Shown piece by piece: positions 1 through 9,699 of a stretch of 64,000 nucleotides of DNA; the stretch's first letter is position 1, and every line of letters begins with the position of its first letter. A program made the position numbers and the translations under genes. The notes beneath the pieces were generated by a model. That model was given only the letters and a program-made list of their open reading frames with translations. It made no database searches and was not told where the DNA came from. The stretch spans positions 53,023 to 117,022 of the forward strand of contig JAESQY010000144.1 in assembly GCA_016764915.1 (NCBI GenBank), written 5' to 3'. Origin of the DNA: Aliivibrio sp. Its GTDB lineage: Bacteria; Pseudomonadota; Gammaproteobacteria; Enterobacterales; Vibrionaceae.

Positions 1-426
1 TTCACTGGCGGTTGGCATTCCCATATCAGTAAGATCAAGCAGTAATTTTCGGCCAATTCTCAGTCCGTCATTTAGCTTGAAACTATCATCCATATAAGGG
101 TCATTAATTAGTCCTTTCCAACCAACAGTCGTACGTGGCTTTTCAAAATACACACGCATGACAATCTCTAAGCGATCACTCAGTTGGTCACGTAACACTT
201 TTAACTTCTTTCCATACTCAATTGCCGCTTCTGGATCATGAATGGAGCATGGGCCAACAACAACCAATAAACGGTCATCTTTATCATTGAGAATATTGTG
301 TATCGCTTTACGAGCAGCAAATACAGTGTCCGCAGCCTGTTCTGTTGCAGGAAAACGTTCTAATATTGCAATTGGTGGTAAAAGCTCTTTAATCTTGTTA
401 ATTCTTAAATCATCATTCTGGTGCAT
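1..426 (-). CDS. aroG: DAHP synthase, AroG type, N-terminal part (runs off the window)
   Basis: Catalyses the first step of the shikimate pathway, condensing phosphoenolpyruvate and erythrose 4-phosphate. The minus strand reads MHQNDDLRINKIKELLPP, then a stretch with VVVGPCSIHDPEAA and MRVYFEKPRTTVGWKGLINDP, which are the hallmark motifs of the class I (AroF/G/H) enzymes and align almost residue by residue with remembered E. coli AroG. About 142 of roughly 350 residues are present; the rest lies left of position 1. I place the start at 426 rather than the in-frame ATG at 432, because AGGAAG (433-438) is then six bases upstream and the N-terminus matches AroG. It is divergent from the ABC importer operon at 684. 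Confidence 0.9.
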   Translation of the reverse strand, partial: MHQNDDLRINKIKELLPPIAILERFPATEQAADTVFAARKAIHNILNDKDDRLLVVVGPCSIHDPEAAIEYGKKLKVLRDQLSDRLEIVMRVYFEKPRTTVGWKGLINDPYMDDSFKLNDGLRIGRKLLLDLTDMGMPTASE

Positions 427-553
427 GCTCATCTTCCTAGTAATCTTGGCCACTTATACTGTGTGTACTTTTTTTTAATTACAATTAACTTATCTGCTTA
501 GCCGCTATAGTGCAACGATTAAATGCAACAAAACACACTCTTAATGATTACAG

Positions 554-570
554 AGTGGCTAATAGCTATT
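554..570. promoter_or_regulatory. 17-bp repeat, copy 1 (possible operator)
   Basis: The sequence agtggctaatagctatt occurs here between the divergent aroG and ABC importer genes and again, exactly, at 57638-57654 upstream of the orphan trpB. It contains the 10-bp palindrome AATAGCTATT. It resembles neither a TyrR box nor a TrpR operator that I can recognise. The regulatory role is inference from its position. Confidence 0.35.
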
Positions 571-683
571 TATCATTACTTTCCAAATTCGTTATCTGTC
601 ATTACCTTTTATTCACATATATACTTTGTATTTATTCCATTAAGTTTATAGTATCTAATAAAAAACATTGGTAGGAGTATTAT

Positions 684-1439
684 GTGTTTGAATGCAATAA
701 ATTATCACCTTCGGAACAGCCTGTAATCCAATGCAAAAATCTCAATAAATGGTTTGGTGACTTTCAAGCACTTAAGCAGATTGATCTCTCAGTTGCTCAG
801 GGTGAGAAGCTAGTGATCTGTGGTCCTTCGGGTTCAGGTAAATCTACACTCATTCGTTGCATAAATGGACTTGAGTCTTTCGATTCTGGTCAACTTTCCC
901 TCTTTCAATCAAGCGACACTGCAGTCATTCATAAAAGCGGTCGTATTGGTATGGTATTCCAACACTTTAATCTATTCCCTCATATGACCGTGTTGGATAA
1001 CTTAATATTAGCCCCGATGCGAACACTTAACATGTTGCGAGCAGATGCTATTGAGCATGCTTTAACCATTTTAAAACGAGTGAATATCTCAGAACAGGCT
1101 CACAAATACCCTAACAAACTATCCGGAGGTCAACAGCAGCGTGTCGCAATTGCTCGGTCGCTTTGTATGAAGCCTGATATTTTACTGTTTGATGAGCCCA
1201 CCTCAGCGCTAGACCCTGAAATGATCAGTGAAGTGCTTGATGTTATGTGTGACCTAGCAGAGGAAGGAATGACGATGGTGTGTGTGACACACGAAATGGG
1301 CTTTGCAAAAAAGGTTGCTGATCGCGTCATTTTTATGGATGAAGGCGAAATTATAGAAATTGCACCACCACAGCAACTGTTTGATAATCCGCAGCACCGC
1401 CGTACCCAACAATTTTTAAATCAGATACTAAGTTACTGA
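684..1439 (+). CDS. Polar amino acid ABC transporter, ATP-binding protein
   Basis: Energises uptake of a polar amino acid across the inner membrane. The 251-residue protein has Walker [10 protein letters not shown], the signature [13 protein letters not shown], Walker [15 protein letters not shown] and the switch histidine in CVTHEMGF, and looks like GlnQ/ArtP/HisP. The start is a GTG at 684, seven bases after TAGGAG (671-676); an overlapping out-of-frame ATG at 682 opens only a 14-codon frame. It is the first gene of a four-gene operon, one base from the permease at 1441. The substrate cannot be read from the sequence. Sharing an upstream region with aroG could hint at an aromatic or related amino acid, but that is speculation. 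Confidence 0.9.
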   Translation: MFECNKLSPSEQPVIQCKNLNKWFGDFQALKQIDLSVAQGEKLVICGPSGSGKSTLIRCINGLESFDSGQLSLFQSSDTAVIHKSGRIGMVFQHFNLFPHMTVLDNLILAPMRTLNMLRADAIEHALTILKRVNISEQAHKYPNKLSGGQQQRVAIARSLCMKPDILLFDEPTSALDPEMISEVLDVMCDLAEEGMTMVCVTHEMGFAKKVADRVIFMDEGEIIEIAPPQQLFDNPQHRRTQQFLNQILSY

Positions 1440-1440
1440 T

Positions 1441-2238
1441 ATGAACAAGGGATTAGCATTTTTTAAACCTGCATTGCTCGCTTTAGGTCAAATAATCATT
1501 TTGTTTTCTAGCATTGTTTACATTATAAACAGTGGCGCTCAAGTGATGGGGTATTCATGGCAATGGGATCGTGTTCCCGACTTCATACTGGTATACGAAG
1601 ATGGAGAGTGGTGGGCGACAGAGTTATTAAGTGGTTTATGGGTAACTATGCAGATTTCATTTTTTAGCCTGTTCGCCACTTTTCTGATCGGGTTAATCAC
1701 GACATTGGCAAGAGTATCGTCTTCGATATCCGCCAGGCTGCTCTCTCGTTTGTATATCGAAATAATACGTAATACGCCACTTTTGGTTCAAATATACATC
1801 CTCTATTTTGTATTAGGGCCGGTCATAGGTTTAGACCGTTTCACTACGGCGGTACTCGCATTGGCTCTTTTTCAAGGCGCTTACACTGCTGAAATATTAC
1901 GTTCAGGTTTAAATTCGATACCTACTGGACAATTTGAAGCGTGCCGTACTTTAGGTTTATCATCGTTTTCAACTTACTATTACGTAATACTACCGCAAGT
2001 GATTCAACGAACCTTGCCACCACTTACCAATGAAATTGTATCTTTAGTTAAAAACTCATCGATTGTCAGTGTAATGGCCATCTTTGATTTAACCACAGAA
2101 GGAAGAAACATAATCGCAGACACGGCTATGCCTTTTGAGATTTGGTTCACTGTCGCCATTATCTATCTCTGTTTGACAGTCACTATTTCATTTTTTGCAG
2201 CTCAACTTGAAACAAAGCTCGGCGCCCATTGGCGCTAA
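1441..2238 (+). CDS. Polar amino acid ABC transporter, permease 1
   Basis: Inner-membrane permease of the HisM/GlnP family, 265 residues, with about five to six hydrophobic segments. The EAA-type coupling loop is visible as GQFEACRTLGLSSFSTYYYVILPQ, the contact surface for the ATPase. The family signature IRNTPLLVQIYILYF precedes it. The gene starts one base after the ATPase stop, so the two are co-translated or nearly so. It pairs with the second permease at 3095 to make a heterodimeric channel, as in HisQM-type importers. Confidence 0.9.
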   Translation: MNKGLAFFKPALLALGQIIILFSSIVYIINSGAQVMGYSWQWDRVPDFILVYEDGEWWATELLSGLWVTMQISFFSLFATFLIGLITTLARVSSSISARLLSRLYIEIIRNTPLLVQIYILYFVLGPVIGLDRFTTAVLALALFQGAYTAEILRSGLNSIPTGQFEACRTLGLSSFSTYYYVILPQVIQRTLPPLTNEIVSLVKNSSIVSVMAIFDLTTEGRNIIADTAMPFEIWFTVAIIYLCLTVTISFFAAQLETKLGAHWR

Positions 2239-2258
2239 TTATATGGAGATAAAATGTT

Positions 2259-3059
2259 ATGTTACGACTATTTACCACTATTTGTACCACTCTAATTATT
2301 CTTACTTTATCACCCCAAGGCATGGCTAAATCTGAATTGGATTTAATGCAAGAAAGAGGTGTTATCAAGGTTGGAATGTCAACTTTTGTACCATGGGCGA
2401 TGCGTAATAAACAGGGAGAATTGGTAGGTTTTGAGATTGATGTGGCTAAAAGACTTGCTAAGGATACTGGCTTAAAAATACAATTTGTGCCTACCGCTTG
2501 GGATGGGATCATTCCTTCCCTTCAAGCAGAGAAGTTTGACGTAATCATCGGTGGCATGACCATTACAGAACAACGAGCCAAAGGAGTCCTCTTTACATCG
2601 CCATACTCGCACTCGGGAACCAAGGTCGCGGTGAATAAGCAGCTTTTGCCCGACTTGACTGAATTGAAGCAGCTCAATTCACGTAAAATAAAAATTGCAG
2701 TAAGACGCGGGGCTGTTTCGGTTACCGCTGCAAAGAGTCACTTCCCAAAAGCCAAACTATTACAATTTGATGATGATGCTCAAGCATTTCAAGAAGTGTT
2801 AAATGGCAACGCACATGCTGTTATCGCTTCAACACCAAAACCAGAACAAGAGTCGATCACTTTCTCTGATATTCTCTATCTCCCATTTAGTCAAAGCTTA
2901 TCACAAGGCAACGAAGCATTTGCAGTACGCTTAGGTGAAGAGGATAAGAAACACTTTTTCAATGTCTGGATAAAGGCTCGAACTGAGGATGGTTGGTTGC
3001 AGGAGCGCTACGACTATTGGTTCACTACGTTAGATTGGAAAGATCAACTTACCAAGTGA
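2259..3059 (+). CDS. Periplasmic amino acid-binding protein
   Basis: Substrate receptor of the importer. The 266-residue protein begins with a signal peptide of about 23 residues ending near GMA, followed by a bacterial extracellular solute-binding family 3 fold: GVIKVGMSTFVPW, GFEIDVAKRLAKDTG, WDGIIPSLQAEKFDVIIGGMTITEQRA. The arginine in TEQRA is the usual ligand of the amino acid alpha-carboxylate. It sits between the two permease genes. The nearest relatives by eye are glutamine/arginine/histidine-type receptors; the exact ligand is not determinable here. GGAG at 2245-2248 serves this start. Confidence 0.88.
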   Translation: MLRLFTTICTTLIILTLSPQGMAKSELDLMQERGVIKVGMSTFVPWAMRNKQGELVGFEIDVAKRLAKDTGLKIQFVPTAWDGIIPSLQAEKFDVIIGGMTITEQRAKGVLFTSPYSHSGTKVAVNKQLLPDLTELKQLNSRKIKIAVRRGAVSVTAAKSHFPKAKLLQFDDDAQAFQEVLNGNAHAVIASTPKPEQESITFSDILYLPFSQSLSQGNEAFAVRLGEEDKKHFFNVWIKARTEDGWLQERYDYWFTTLDWKDQLTK

Positions 3060-3094
3060 TAATTAATCATAATAACGTTATCTGAAGGAGCATA

Positions 3095-3991
3095 ATGAAA
3101 GCATCATCAGCACCCATTACAAGCAAACAGCTACATTTTACTTTGTTGGATGGTATTGTTATTGCTTTTTTAGTAGCGTTAGCATATTGGTTCTATTATC
3201 GAACTGCCACTGGTTTAAATTACCATTGGCAGTGGCTTAATGCTTTTGAACTTATTTTCACCTCCAGTAGTAACGGGGGGACTCCCTACTTTTTTCAGGG
3301 TGTCATTGCCACCATTAGGCTCAGTTTATGGGGTGTTATTTTTGCTTCCATAGTTGGAGTAGCTGTTGGCATTGCTCGACTTTCAACCATTCGTTTTATA
3401 CGTATAATTGCTACGACTTACGTTCAGTTAATTCGTAATATTCCACCACTCGTCTTTGTATTTATTTTCTATTTTTTTATTTCTAATCAACTTGTACCAC
3501 TACTAGGTTTAGATACTCTATTGCGCTATCACTCCGGTGAAATCAATGGATTACAAATGTTTCTATTTGGGCCTTCTCATTTATGGGAGAACTTAGTGTC
3601 AGGTGTCTTGTGCGTTGGTTTTATATCTGCTGCCTACATTGCTGAAGTGGTTCGTTCTGGATATAACGCCGTTGATAAAGGGCAATGGGAAGCATCACAA
3701 AGTTTAGGTTTATCACGTTGGTCTCGTTTTCGATATGTTATTGCACCACAAGTGCTTGCAGCCATTGTTCCCTCATTAGCTGGCCAATTCATATCATTAA
3801 TAAAAGATTCATCAATTATCTCTTTAATCTCTATTCAAGAACTCACTTTCGTAGGCACAGAAATCGCTAATTCATCCGGTATGGTTTTCGAAATATGGCT
3901 ATTGGTGGGGCTTGGGTATTTAGTGCTTTGTTTATCCATTTCCTCCGTGTTTTCTTACATTGAGCATAGAAGTCAGCGTTATAAAAGATAA
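3095..3991 (+). CDS. Polar amino acid ABC transporter, permease 2
   Basis: Second permease (HisQ/GltJ-like), 298 residues, last gene of the importer operon. It has the family motif LIRNIPPLVFVFIFYFF and the coupling loop KGQWEASQSLGLSRWSRFRYVIAPQ. A longer periplasmic segment of about 40 residues precedes the conserved core, as in other permeases of the AapQ/BztB kind. GAAGGAG precedes the ATG by four bases. No clear terminator follows; the next 180 bases are AT-rich and carry only the promoter region of the outer membrane protein gene. Confidence 0.9.
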   Translation: MKASSAPITSKQLHFTLLDGIVIAFLVALAYWFYYRTATGLNYHWQWLNAFELIFTSSSNGGTPYFFQGVIATIRLSLWGVIFASIVGVAVGIARLSTIRFIRIIATTYVQLIRNIPPLVFVFIFYFFISNQLVPLLGLDTLLRYHSGEINGLQMFLFGPSHLWENLVSGVLCVGFISAAYIAEVVRSGYNAVDKGQWEASQSLGLSRWSRFRYVIAPQVLAAIVPSLAGQFISLIKDSSIISLISIQELTFVGTEIANSSGMVFEIWLLVGLGYLVLCLSISSVFSYIEHRSQRYKR

Positions 3992-4172
3992 CCACAGCAG
4001 TGTTTATCCAATATATACCAGCCAAATATTAGATATTGCTTTCATTGCTGACAGGTGATGTCGTTATCATATTTGACATAAATAGTGGCTTATTTATTGC
4101 TTGTTAAAGAACAAATCATGAACTTATGTTAATTTTGACACTCACGTATTCATTCAAACAACGGATTTATTT

Positions 4173-4718
4173 ATGTATTTAACGCCAATAAAAAAAATAT
4201 CACCATTTATAATAGGGCTGACTCTATTATGTTCAAATCCTGCATTGGCCGAAAATTTTAGTTACAACTTCGTTGAAGCACGTATTGGTGGAAGCCCATC
4301 AACATTTGGTGGTCAATTAAGTGGGTATATCACTGAGAATTCACACTTTATTCTTAGAATGGACTCAGAGTTTTCTGGGGATTGGGACCTTGCAGCAGGC
4401 GCTGGCTTTAATGGCCCGTTAAATGAATTCAGTGATGTCACAGGTCAAATTTTACTTCACAATGTAAAATCAAGTGGCAGTGACAAAATTGGTGACGAAA
4501 ACCTGACTGAAATAAATGTTGGAATGAGGGCGTGGGTATTACCGCAAATAGAAGTAGGCGGTAACGTAGGTCAATTAATTGACAGCGATGAGACACAGTT
4601 TGTTGGCAGTGCACATTTTAGATTCCATTCAACGGATCAGCTTTCTATTGGTGCCGAAGCAAAGTTTCATGGTGTTTATGGCTCGCAAATAATAATGACC
4701 GCACGCTTTCTTTACTAG
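4173..4718 (+). CDS. Small outer membrane beta-barrel protein, unknown function
   Basis: I do not recognise the family. The 181-residue product has an N-terminal signal peptide ending at ALA-EN (about residue 26). The mature part is rich in alternating polar and aromatic strands (FSYNFVEARIGGS, FGGQLSGYI, HFILRMDSEF, IGAEAKFHG) and ends in TARFLY, an aromatic C-terminus typical of proteins inserted by the BAM complex. That suggests an eight-stranded barrel. It stands alone, with its own upstream region and a strong hairpin after it. Confidence 0.6.
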   Translation: MYLTPIKKISPFIIGLTLLCSNPALAENFSYNFVEARIGGSPSTFGGQLSGYITENSHFILRMDSEFSGDWDLAAGAGFNGPLNEFSDVTGQILLHNVKSSGSDKIGDENLTEINVGMRAWVLPQIEVGGNVGQLIDSDETQFVGSAHFRFHSTDQLSIGAEAKFHGVYGSQIIMTARFLY

Positions 4719-4735
4719 TACAAACTAAACAACAG

Positions 4736-4773
4736 ATAGAAATAGGGTCTGTATCTTCATACCCTATTTCTAT
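4736..4773. terminator. Bidirectional hairpin terminator
   Basis: A perfect 13-bp inverted repeat (ATAGAAATAGGGT at 4736-4748 and its complement at 4761-4773) with a 12-base loop lies between the convergent barrel gene and the retropepsin gene. Both flanks are A/T-rich but lack a pure T run. Confidence 0.6.
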
Positions 4774-4780
4774 TATCACC

Positions 4781-5443
4781 CTATTTAATTGCCACTTTAG
4801 GTTGAACATACTTTTTACTAACATCAACTACTGCAATGTCTCTAAAAAAACTACGACCCATCAGCATGCCAAAATTCAAATGTGTTCGATCGGTTAACGT
4901 AAATTCTGTATGGACTTTTACGTCACCAACTTGGACCCAAGCAACTATTACTGCTCTTTCTTGAAGTTTATTAACATTTGAAGACTGCTTTATTTTCACC
5001 CAACGCTCAACAGGCAAAGAATACTCTCTTGAACTTTGTTCATTATGTGCAAGCTTAAATTTTATCCAATCTTTACCATCTCGTTCAAATTTTTCGATAT
5101 CAGTAGCGCTAACTGATGACGTCGTGGCACCGGTATCAATACGTGCCTTAACATTAATATTCAATCCTTTTATATAAACCCACTCCTGCTCACCTAAAAT
5201 GAGTTTACCATCACTGGTTTTTACTGATTTAGTAGGTTTGATTACAGGTTGACTCTCTTTTGGTCTTTCTGCTACAGCCTTATCGTCAGTTTTAATCTCT
5301 TCATCAATCTTAACAACATCTTCGCTGCCACTTTTATCAGTACTAATAGGTTCAGGTGTTGAGTCATGTATATTATTAGATTCAGGGGTTGTTGAGCAAC
5401 CAAACAAAAATACAGACAGTGTTAATAATAAATATCTTTTCAT
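4781..5443 (-). CDS. Retropepsin-like aspartic protease family lipoprotein
   Basis: Predicted periplasmic or outer membrane lipoprotein of 220 residues. The lipobox LFGC places the modified cysteine at residue 16. An acidic, low-complexity linker of about 60 residues follows, then a domain of the Zn_protease/RimB-like family (known as putative ATP-dependent zinc proteases, now viewed as retropepsin-like). The signature ARIDTGATTSSVSA carries the catalytic-type DTGA, and NFGMLMGRSFF closes the barrel. Lipidation points to an envelope peptidase rather than a RimK partner. It lies 22 bases after the aminotransferase gene and may be cotranscribed with it. Confidence 0.75.
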   Translation of the reverse strand: MKRYLLLTLSVFLFGCSTTPESNNIHDSTPEPISTDKSGSEDVVKIDEEIKTDDKAVAERPKESQPVIKPTKSVKTSDGKLILGEQEWVYIKGLNINVKARIDTGATTSSVSATDIEKFERDGKDWIKFKLAHNEQSSREYSLPVERWVKIKQSSNVNKLQERAVIVAWVQVGDVKVHTEFTLTDRTHLNFGMLMGRSFFRDIAVVDVSKKYVQPKVAIK

Positions 5444-5465
5444 TTGTTATCCCTATTAAAAACAA

Positions 5466-6650
5466 TTAATTTGAAACAGTGGCTAATGCTTTGGCAACAT
5501 ATTCGATATGTTGTTCTTGAAGCCCTGCAATGTTGATGCGTCCATCCCCAACTGCATATATGCCATGGTCGGTTTTCAGTCGCTCCATCTGTTCTGGTGA
5601 AAAACCTGTTACGGTGAACATTCCTTTATGACTGTTGATGAAATCGAATTTATTGTTATTGGTTTCAATTTGCAGCGCAGTGGTTAATTGTGAACGCAAC
5701 GAAATTAAACGAGCATGCATATGCTCAATTTCATCTTTCCAGATTGTCGTTAGTTGTTGATCGTTTAATATCTTACCAACAATTGCTGCACCGTGATCTG
5801 GCGGCATGGTGTAAGTTGCACGAGCCATCTGCAACAGTTGTCCTTTTGCTTTTTGAGCCAGTTTTTGATTTTGGCCAACTACGATTGCAGCACCTGTACG
5901 CTCACGATAGAGACCAAAATTTTTAGAACACGATGTCGCAATAAACATCTGTTCTACTCGGTCTGCCATGTATCGCATTCCTGCGGCATCCGCTTCTAAA
6001 CCGTCGCCAAACCCTTGATAGGCAATATCGACAAAGGGAGTGAATCCATTTTTCTGTATCAAATTTGTAATGGTCTGCCATATTTCAAAGCTAATATCAG
6101 CGCCAGTTGGGTTATGGCAGCAACCGTGCAACAACACGACATCTTTAGGTCCTGCATGGGCTAGATCACGTAGCAGCAGTTCAGTGTCTACTTTTTTGGT
6201 TTTTGGACAAAAATAATGATACTGACGAACTTTGAGGCCAGCGGCTTCCATCACAGGTTTATGGTTCACATAGCTGGGATTGCTGATCCAAATAGTACTA
6301 TCTGGTTGCGCTACTTTTATTAAATCTCCCAACATACGAAGTGCACCACTTGCACCTGGGGTTTGAATGGCAGATAAACGTGTGTAAGCAGAAGTATCCT
6401 TTAACAGAAGATCAACCATACTTTGGTTGAATATTTCGCAACCAGCTAGGCCTACATAAGCTTTAGTTGTTTGTTCTGCAAGCACTTGAGTATTTGCCAA
6501 TTGTACGGCTTTCATGATTGGAGTGTTACCCGTGTTATCACGATAAACACCAATGCCAAGATCGACTTTGTTTGCCCTGTTGTCATTACGGTAGGCAATA
6601 GAAAGCGATAAAATTGGGTCTTGGAGAGGAGTCGACAAGTTGCTTAACAT
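5466..6650 (-). CDS. Aromatic/aspartate aminotransferase (class Ib-like AspC/TyrB)
   Basis: PLP-dependent transaminase of the AspC/TyrB family, 394 residues. Visible motifs are VDLGIGVYRDNTG near the N-terminus, the CHNPTGADIS loop, the SCSKNFGLYRERTGA segment whose lysine forms the Schiff base and whose arginine contacts the substrate carboxylate, and GMFTVTGFSPEQ near the C-terminus. It would interconvert aspartate or aromatic amino acids with their 2-oxo acids using 2-oxoglutarate. AAGGAT lies upstream of the ATG at 6650. AspC and TyrB activities cannot be separated by eye. Confidence 0.88.
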   Translation of the reverse strand: MLSNLSTPLQDPILSLSIAYRNDNRANKVDLGIGVYRDNTGNTPIMKAVQLANTQVLAEQTTKAYVGLAGCEIFNQSMVDLLLKDTSAYTRLSAIQTPGASGALRMLGDLIKVAQPDSTIWISNPSYVNHKPVMEAAGLKVRQYHYFCPKTKKVDTELLLRDLAHAGPKDVVLLHGCCHNPTGADISFEIWQTITNLIQKNGFTPFVDIAYQGFGDGLEADAAGMRYMADRVEQMFIATSCSKNFGLYRERTGAAIVVGQNQKLAQKAKGQLLQMARATYTMPPDHGAAIVGKILNDQQLTTIWKDEIEHMHARLISLRSQLTTALQIETNNNKFDFINSHKGMFTVTGFSPEQMERLKTDHGIYAVGDGRINIAGLQEQHIEYVAKALATVSN

Positions 6651-7026
6651 TTAAAACATATCCTTATGATCATAATTGCTATTACGTTACCATCTGACGT
6701 GACAAAAATCACCTTTTGCTCTTAACTTTCCTGCTATTTACGTTATGTATTGTTAATTAATTGCTAATTCAATAGACTTTGCATCGCACTAAATGACCAC
6801 CCATTCACGTCTCCGTTATCTCTCTTCATTATAAATCTGCTTATATTTCAATTATCTCTTTGTAACAAACAATTCGTTTTCATTGATTTACGTCGAATGT
6901 TGCATAATTGTAAATAAATATTGATAGAATATTTTATACAATATACTGTATAGGTGATTCATAAGGACATAAACAGACATTTTAGTTCACATCAATCGAA
7001 CTATTACTTGGAAATCGAGGAAGATT
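6651..7026. other. Divergent promoter region between aminotransferase and oppA
   Basis: 376 bases without a gene, strongly AT-rich. Near the oppA side (about 6930-6955) there is a run with TATA elements and an imperfect palindrome TATACAATATACTGTATA. I see no RNA gene. It most likely holds the promoters of both divergent genes; GAGGAAG lies just before the oppA start. Confidence 0.4.
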
Positions 7027-8637
7027 ATGAAACTTTGTAAACCGCTTTTATCAGCAGTTATACTATCTTGTGTATTCAGCACCAATACGTTCGCACAGCC
7101 TTACCCAGCAGGTACTGTACTAGCTGAAAAACAAGAGATTACTCTTAACAATGGCAATGAAGTTACGTCCATTGACCCTGCCAAGCAAGCTGCAGAGCCT
7201 GCTTTTAATTTAGGTCGTGACCTTTTTGAAGGTTTGACAATTCAGGACAAACAAGGACGTACTATTCCCGGCATAGCCAAGAGTTGGGATGTTAACAGCG
7301 ATAATACTGTTTACACATTTACCTTGCGTGACTCTTTATGGTCTAACGGTCAACCATTGACGGCTGAAGATTTTGTTTATAGCTGGCAGCGTCTTATCGA
7401 CCCAAATACGGCATCTCCTTATGCATGGTTTGCGGCTATACCTGGAATTAAAAATTCGGCCATGATCATGGATGGAAAAATGACGGCCGATCAACTGGGT
7501 GTTAAAGCGCTTGATAAACACACCTTTGAAGTGACTCTTGAAAAACCGGTCCCTTTCTTTGTTAAGCTTTTAAGTCACCCTGTACTTGCGCCAGTAAACA
7601 AAGCGACAGTTGAAAAATTTGGTAACCAATGGACGCAACCTGGTAACATCGTCACCAATGGTGCATTCATTGTAAAAGAGTGGAAAGTAAACGAAAAAAT
7701 GGTGATGACTAAAAACAGCAATTATTGGGATGCCGATAATGTTGTGCTAAACAAGATCACTTGGTTACCTATTGGAGATGCAAATGTCTCTCTTAATCGC
7801 TTCTTAGCCGGTGAAATTGATGAGGTCACTTCAATCCCATCCGCGCAAAAAAACAAACTTCTTAAGGCTCACCCTGAAATGGTTCGAGAGACTGGCGCCT
7901 CTTTGGGTTCAACATTCTATTATCTGAACACGGCTAAAGGCCCAACAAAAGATATACGTGTTCGTAAAGCGCTCTCTTTTGCTATTGACCGAAAAATAAT
8001 CACCAATGCCATCGCGAAGAATGGTGGCATCCCAATGTTTACACTCGTGCCACCTCAAACTGATGGTTTTAAGAGTTTCAAACCTGATTTTGCTAATTGG
8101 TCTCAAAAAGAGCGTAATGAAAAGGCTAAGGAACTGATTGCAGAGGCTGGCTACAACAAAAGCAATCCGCTTAAGTTAACCTTTACGACGCCTACGTTCT
8201 CAAAAGACGTGAAAATGGCGACGGCTATGGTCGGCATGTGGAAGCATGTTCTTGGCGCTCAAATTGAAATTAAGCAGTTAGAACCAAAAGTGTTTTATGC
8301 ACTAAAAGATCCAGGAAATATCAACCGTGGTGGTTGGACTGCTGATTACAATGAAGCCTCTACGTGGTTAGACATCTTTGTTTCGACTGGCGAATACAAC
8401 GATTCAAAGTACAACAACCCTAAATATGACATGTTAATGAAAAACTCTAAAACTCTTGCCGATCCCTCTCAGGAGTATATTCAAGCTGAAACACACTTAA
8501 TCAATGACATGGCTATCATTCCTTTGTACCGCAACGGTGATGATAAATACCTAAGTAACCCGAAAGTCGGCGGTTATGAGCGTTCAAATCCTGAAAACTC
8601 ATTCTACCGTAAAAACGTTTATATCATTGCTAAGTAA
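7027..8637 (+). CDS. oppA: Oligopeptide-binding protein OppA
   Basis: Periplasmic receptor for oligopeptides, 536 residues, family 5 solute-binding protein. A signal peptide ends near TFA-QP (about residue 23). The mature part has the classical opening with SIDPAKQAAEPAFNLGRDLFEGLTIQD and the DSLWSNGQPLTAEDFVYSWQRLIDP motif of OppA/MppA, plus VRKALSFAIDR in the hinge region. It heads the opp operon and is followed by a 12-bp hairpin that probably sets the excess of the receptor over the membrane subunits. Confidence 0.93.
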   Translation: MKLCKPLLSAVILSCVFSTNTFAQPYPAGTVLAEKQEITLNNGNEVTSIDPAKQAAEPAFNLGRDLFEGLTIQDKQGRTIPGIAKSWDVNSDNTVYTFTLRDSLWSNGQPLTAEDFVYSWQRLIDPNTASPYAWFAAIPGIKNSAMIMDGKMTADQLGVKALDKHTFEVTLEKPVPFFVKLLSHPVLAPVNKATVEKFGNQWTQPGNIVTNGAFIVKEWKVNEKMVMTKNSNYWDADNVVLNKITWLPIGDANVSLNRFLAGEIDEVTSIPSAQKNKLLKAHPEMVRETGASLGSTFYYLNTAKGPTKDIRVRKALSFAIDRKIITNAIAKNGGIPMFTLVPPQTDGFKSFKPDFANWSQKERNEKAKELIAEAGYNKSNPLKLTFTTPTFSKDVKMATAMVGMWKHVLGAQIEIKQLEPKVFYALKDPGNINRGGWTADYNEASTWLDIFVSTGEYNDSKYNNPKYDMLMKNSKTLADPSQEYIQAETHLINDMAIIPLYRNGDDKYLSNPKVGGYERSNPENSFYRKNVYIIAK

Positions 8638-8647
8638 AGCCTAAAAC

Positions 8648-8676
8648 ACAGTCGCTTATTATATATAAGCGACTGT
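8648..8676. terminator. Intercistronic hairpin between oppA and oppB
   Basis: Perfect 12-bp inverted repeat, ACAGTCGCTTAT and its complement, around a five-base loop. No T run follows, so it looks more like an mRNA-stabilising or partial termination structure that favours oppA expression than a full terminator. Confidence 0.55.
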
Positions 8677-8769
8677 ATTCAATTAATGACCTGCCTGTAA
8701 TTCAAAGGTCATTTCCGTTACAGGGTTATTTTTCTCCACGTCATTCGTCATCTGTATTGTAGGAATATT

Positions 8770-9690
8770 ATGCTGTCATATATTGTCCGTCGATTTTTAG
8801 TGGCTATCCCAACGCTACTGTTCATTGCATTAGTCTCTTTTTGGCTAATGCACATTGCACCTGGTGGACCATTTGATATGGAAAGGCCTATGCCTGAAAT
8901 AGTCCGCGCTAATATCGAAGCAAAATTTCACCTAAATGAACCTTTTTTTGTTCAATTTTATATCTATATTACCAATTTCATCCAAGGAGATCTTGGACCA
9001 AGCTTTGTTTATCATGACTTTACCGTCACTCAACTTGTTGCTCAATCATGGCCTGTTTCAGCTATCTTAGGCGCTTTGTCATTTTCGATTGCCGTACCTA
9101 CGGGAATGCTGTTTGGTACCATTGCTGCTCTCAAACGAAACAGTCGATTAGATTATATTTTGATGTCACTCTCCATGACTGGTGTTGTGATACCTGCCTT
9201 TGTATTAGCGCCTATATTAGTCACCATTTTCTCCATTCACCTTGGACTTTTACCTGCAGGCGGTTGGGAGGGTGGGAGTATCCCCTACTTGATTCTTCCT
9301 GTTATAAGTTTAGCTATTGGATCAATCGCCAGCATTGCAAGGGTAATGCGCGGATCAATGATAGAAACATTAAATCAACCGTATATTAGAACCGCTAAAG
9401 CCAAAGGTTTATCAACTTCATATATCCTATTTCATCACGCGCTTCGTCCTTCATTAATCCCTGTGGTCGCAATGCTTGGGCCTAGTTTTGTATCGGTCAT
9501 TACAGGTTCAGTGATCATCGATATCTTTTTTAGCACAGGTGGCATGGGACAACACTTTGTTTCAGGCGCGCTCAATCGTGATTATGGTTTAGTCATGGGG
9601 ATCACTCTTATCGTTGCGACCCTCACTATTATGTTTAACCTAATCGTTGATTTGCTTTATACCATCATCGACCCACGTATTCGTCTGTAG
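8770..9690 (+). CDS. oppB: Oligopeptide ABC transporter permease OppB
   Basis: Inner-membrane permease, 306 residues, with six predicted membrane spans. The N-terminus MLSYIVRRFLVAIPTLLFIALVSFWLMHIAPGGPF is the standard OppB/DppB beginning, and the coupling loop reads NQPYIRTAKAKGLSTSYILFHHALRPSLIPV. It forms a heterodimer with OppC. TAGGAA precedes the ATG. It follows oppA by 132 bases and precedes oppC by nine. Confidence 0.93.
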   Translation: MLSYIVRRFLVAIPTLLFIALVSFWLMHIAPGGPFDMERPMPEIVRANIEAKFHLNEPFFVQFYIYITNFIQGDLGPSFVYHDFTVTQLVAQSWPVSAILGALSFSIAVPTGMLFGTIAALKRNSRLDYILMSLSMTGVVIPAFVLAPILVTIFSIHLGLLPAGGWEGGSIPYLILPVISLAIGSIASIARVMRGSMIETLNQPYIRTAKAKGLSTSYILFHHALRPSLIPVVAMLGPSFVSVITGSVIIDIFFSTGGMGQHFVSGALNRDYGLVMGITLIVATLTIMFNLIVDLLYTIIDPRIRL

Positions 9691-9699
9691 GATTTCATT

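Noticed and set aside
682..726. 14-codon frame starting at an ATG that overlaps the GTG of the ABC ATPase
   Set aside because: Shares the ribosome-binding site and ends quickly; no regulatory codons of interest. Probably chance, with GTG 684 the true start.
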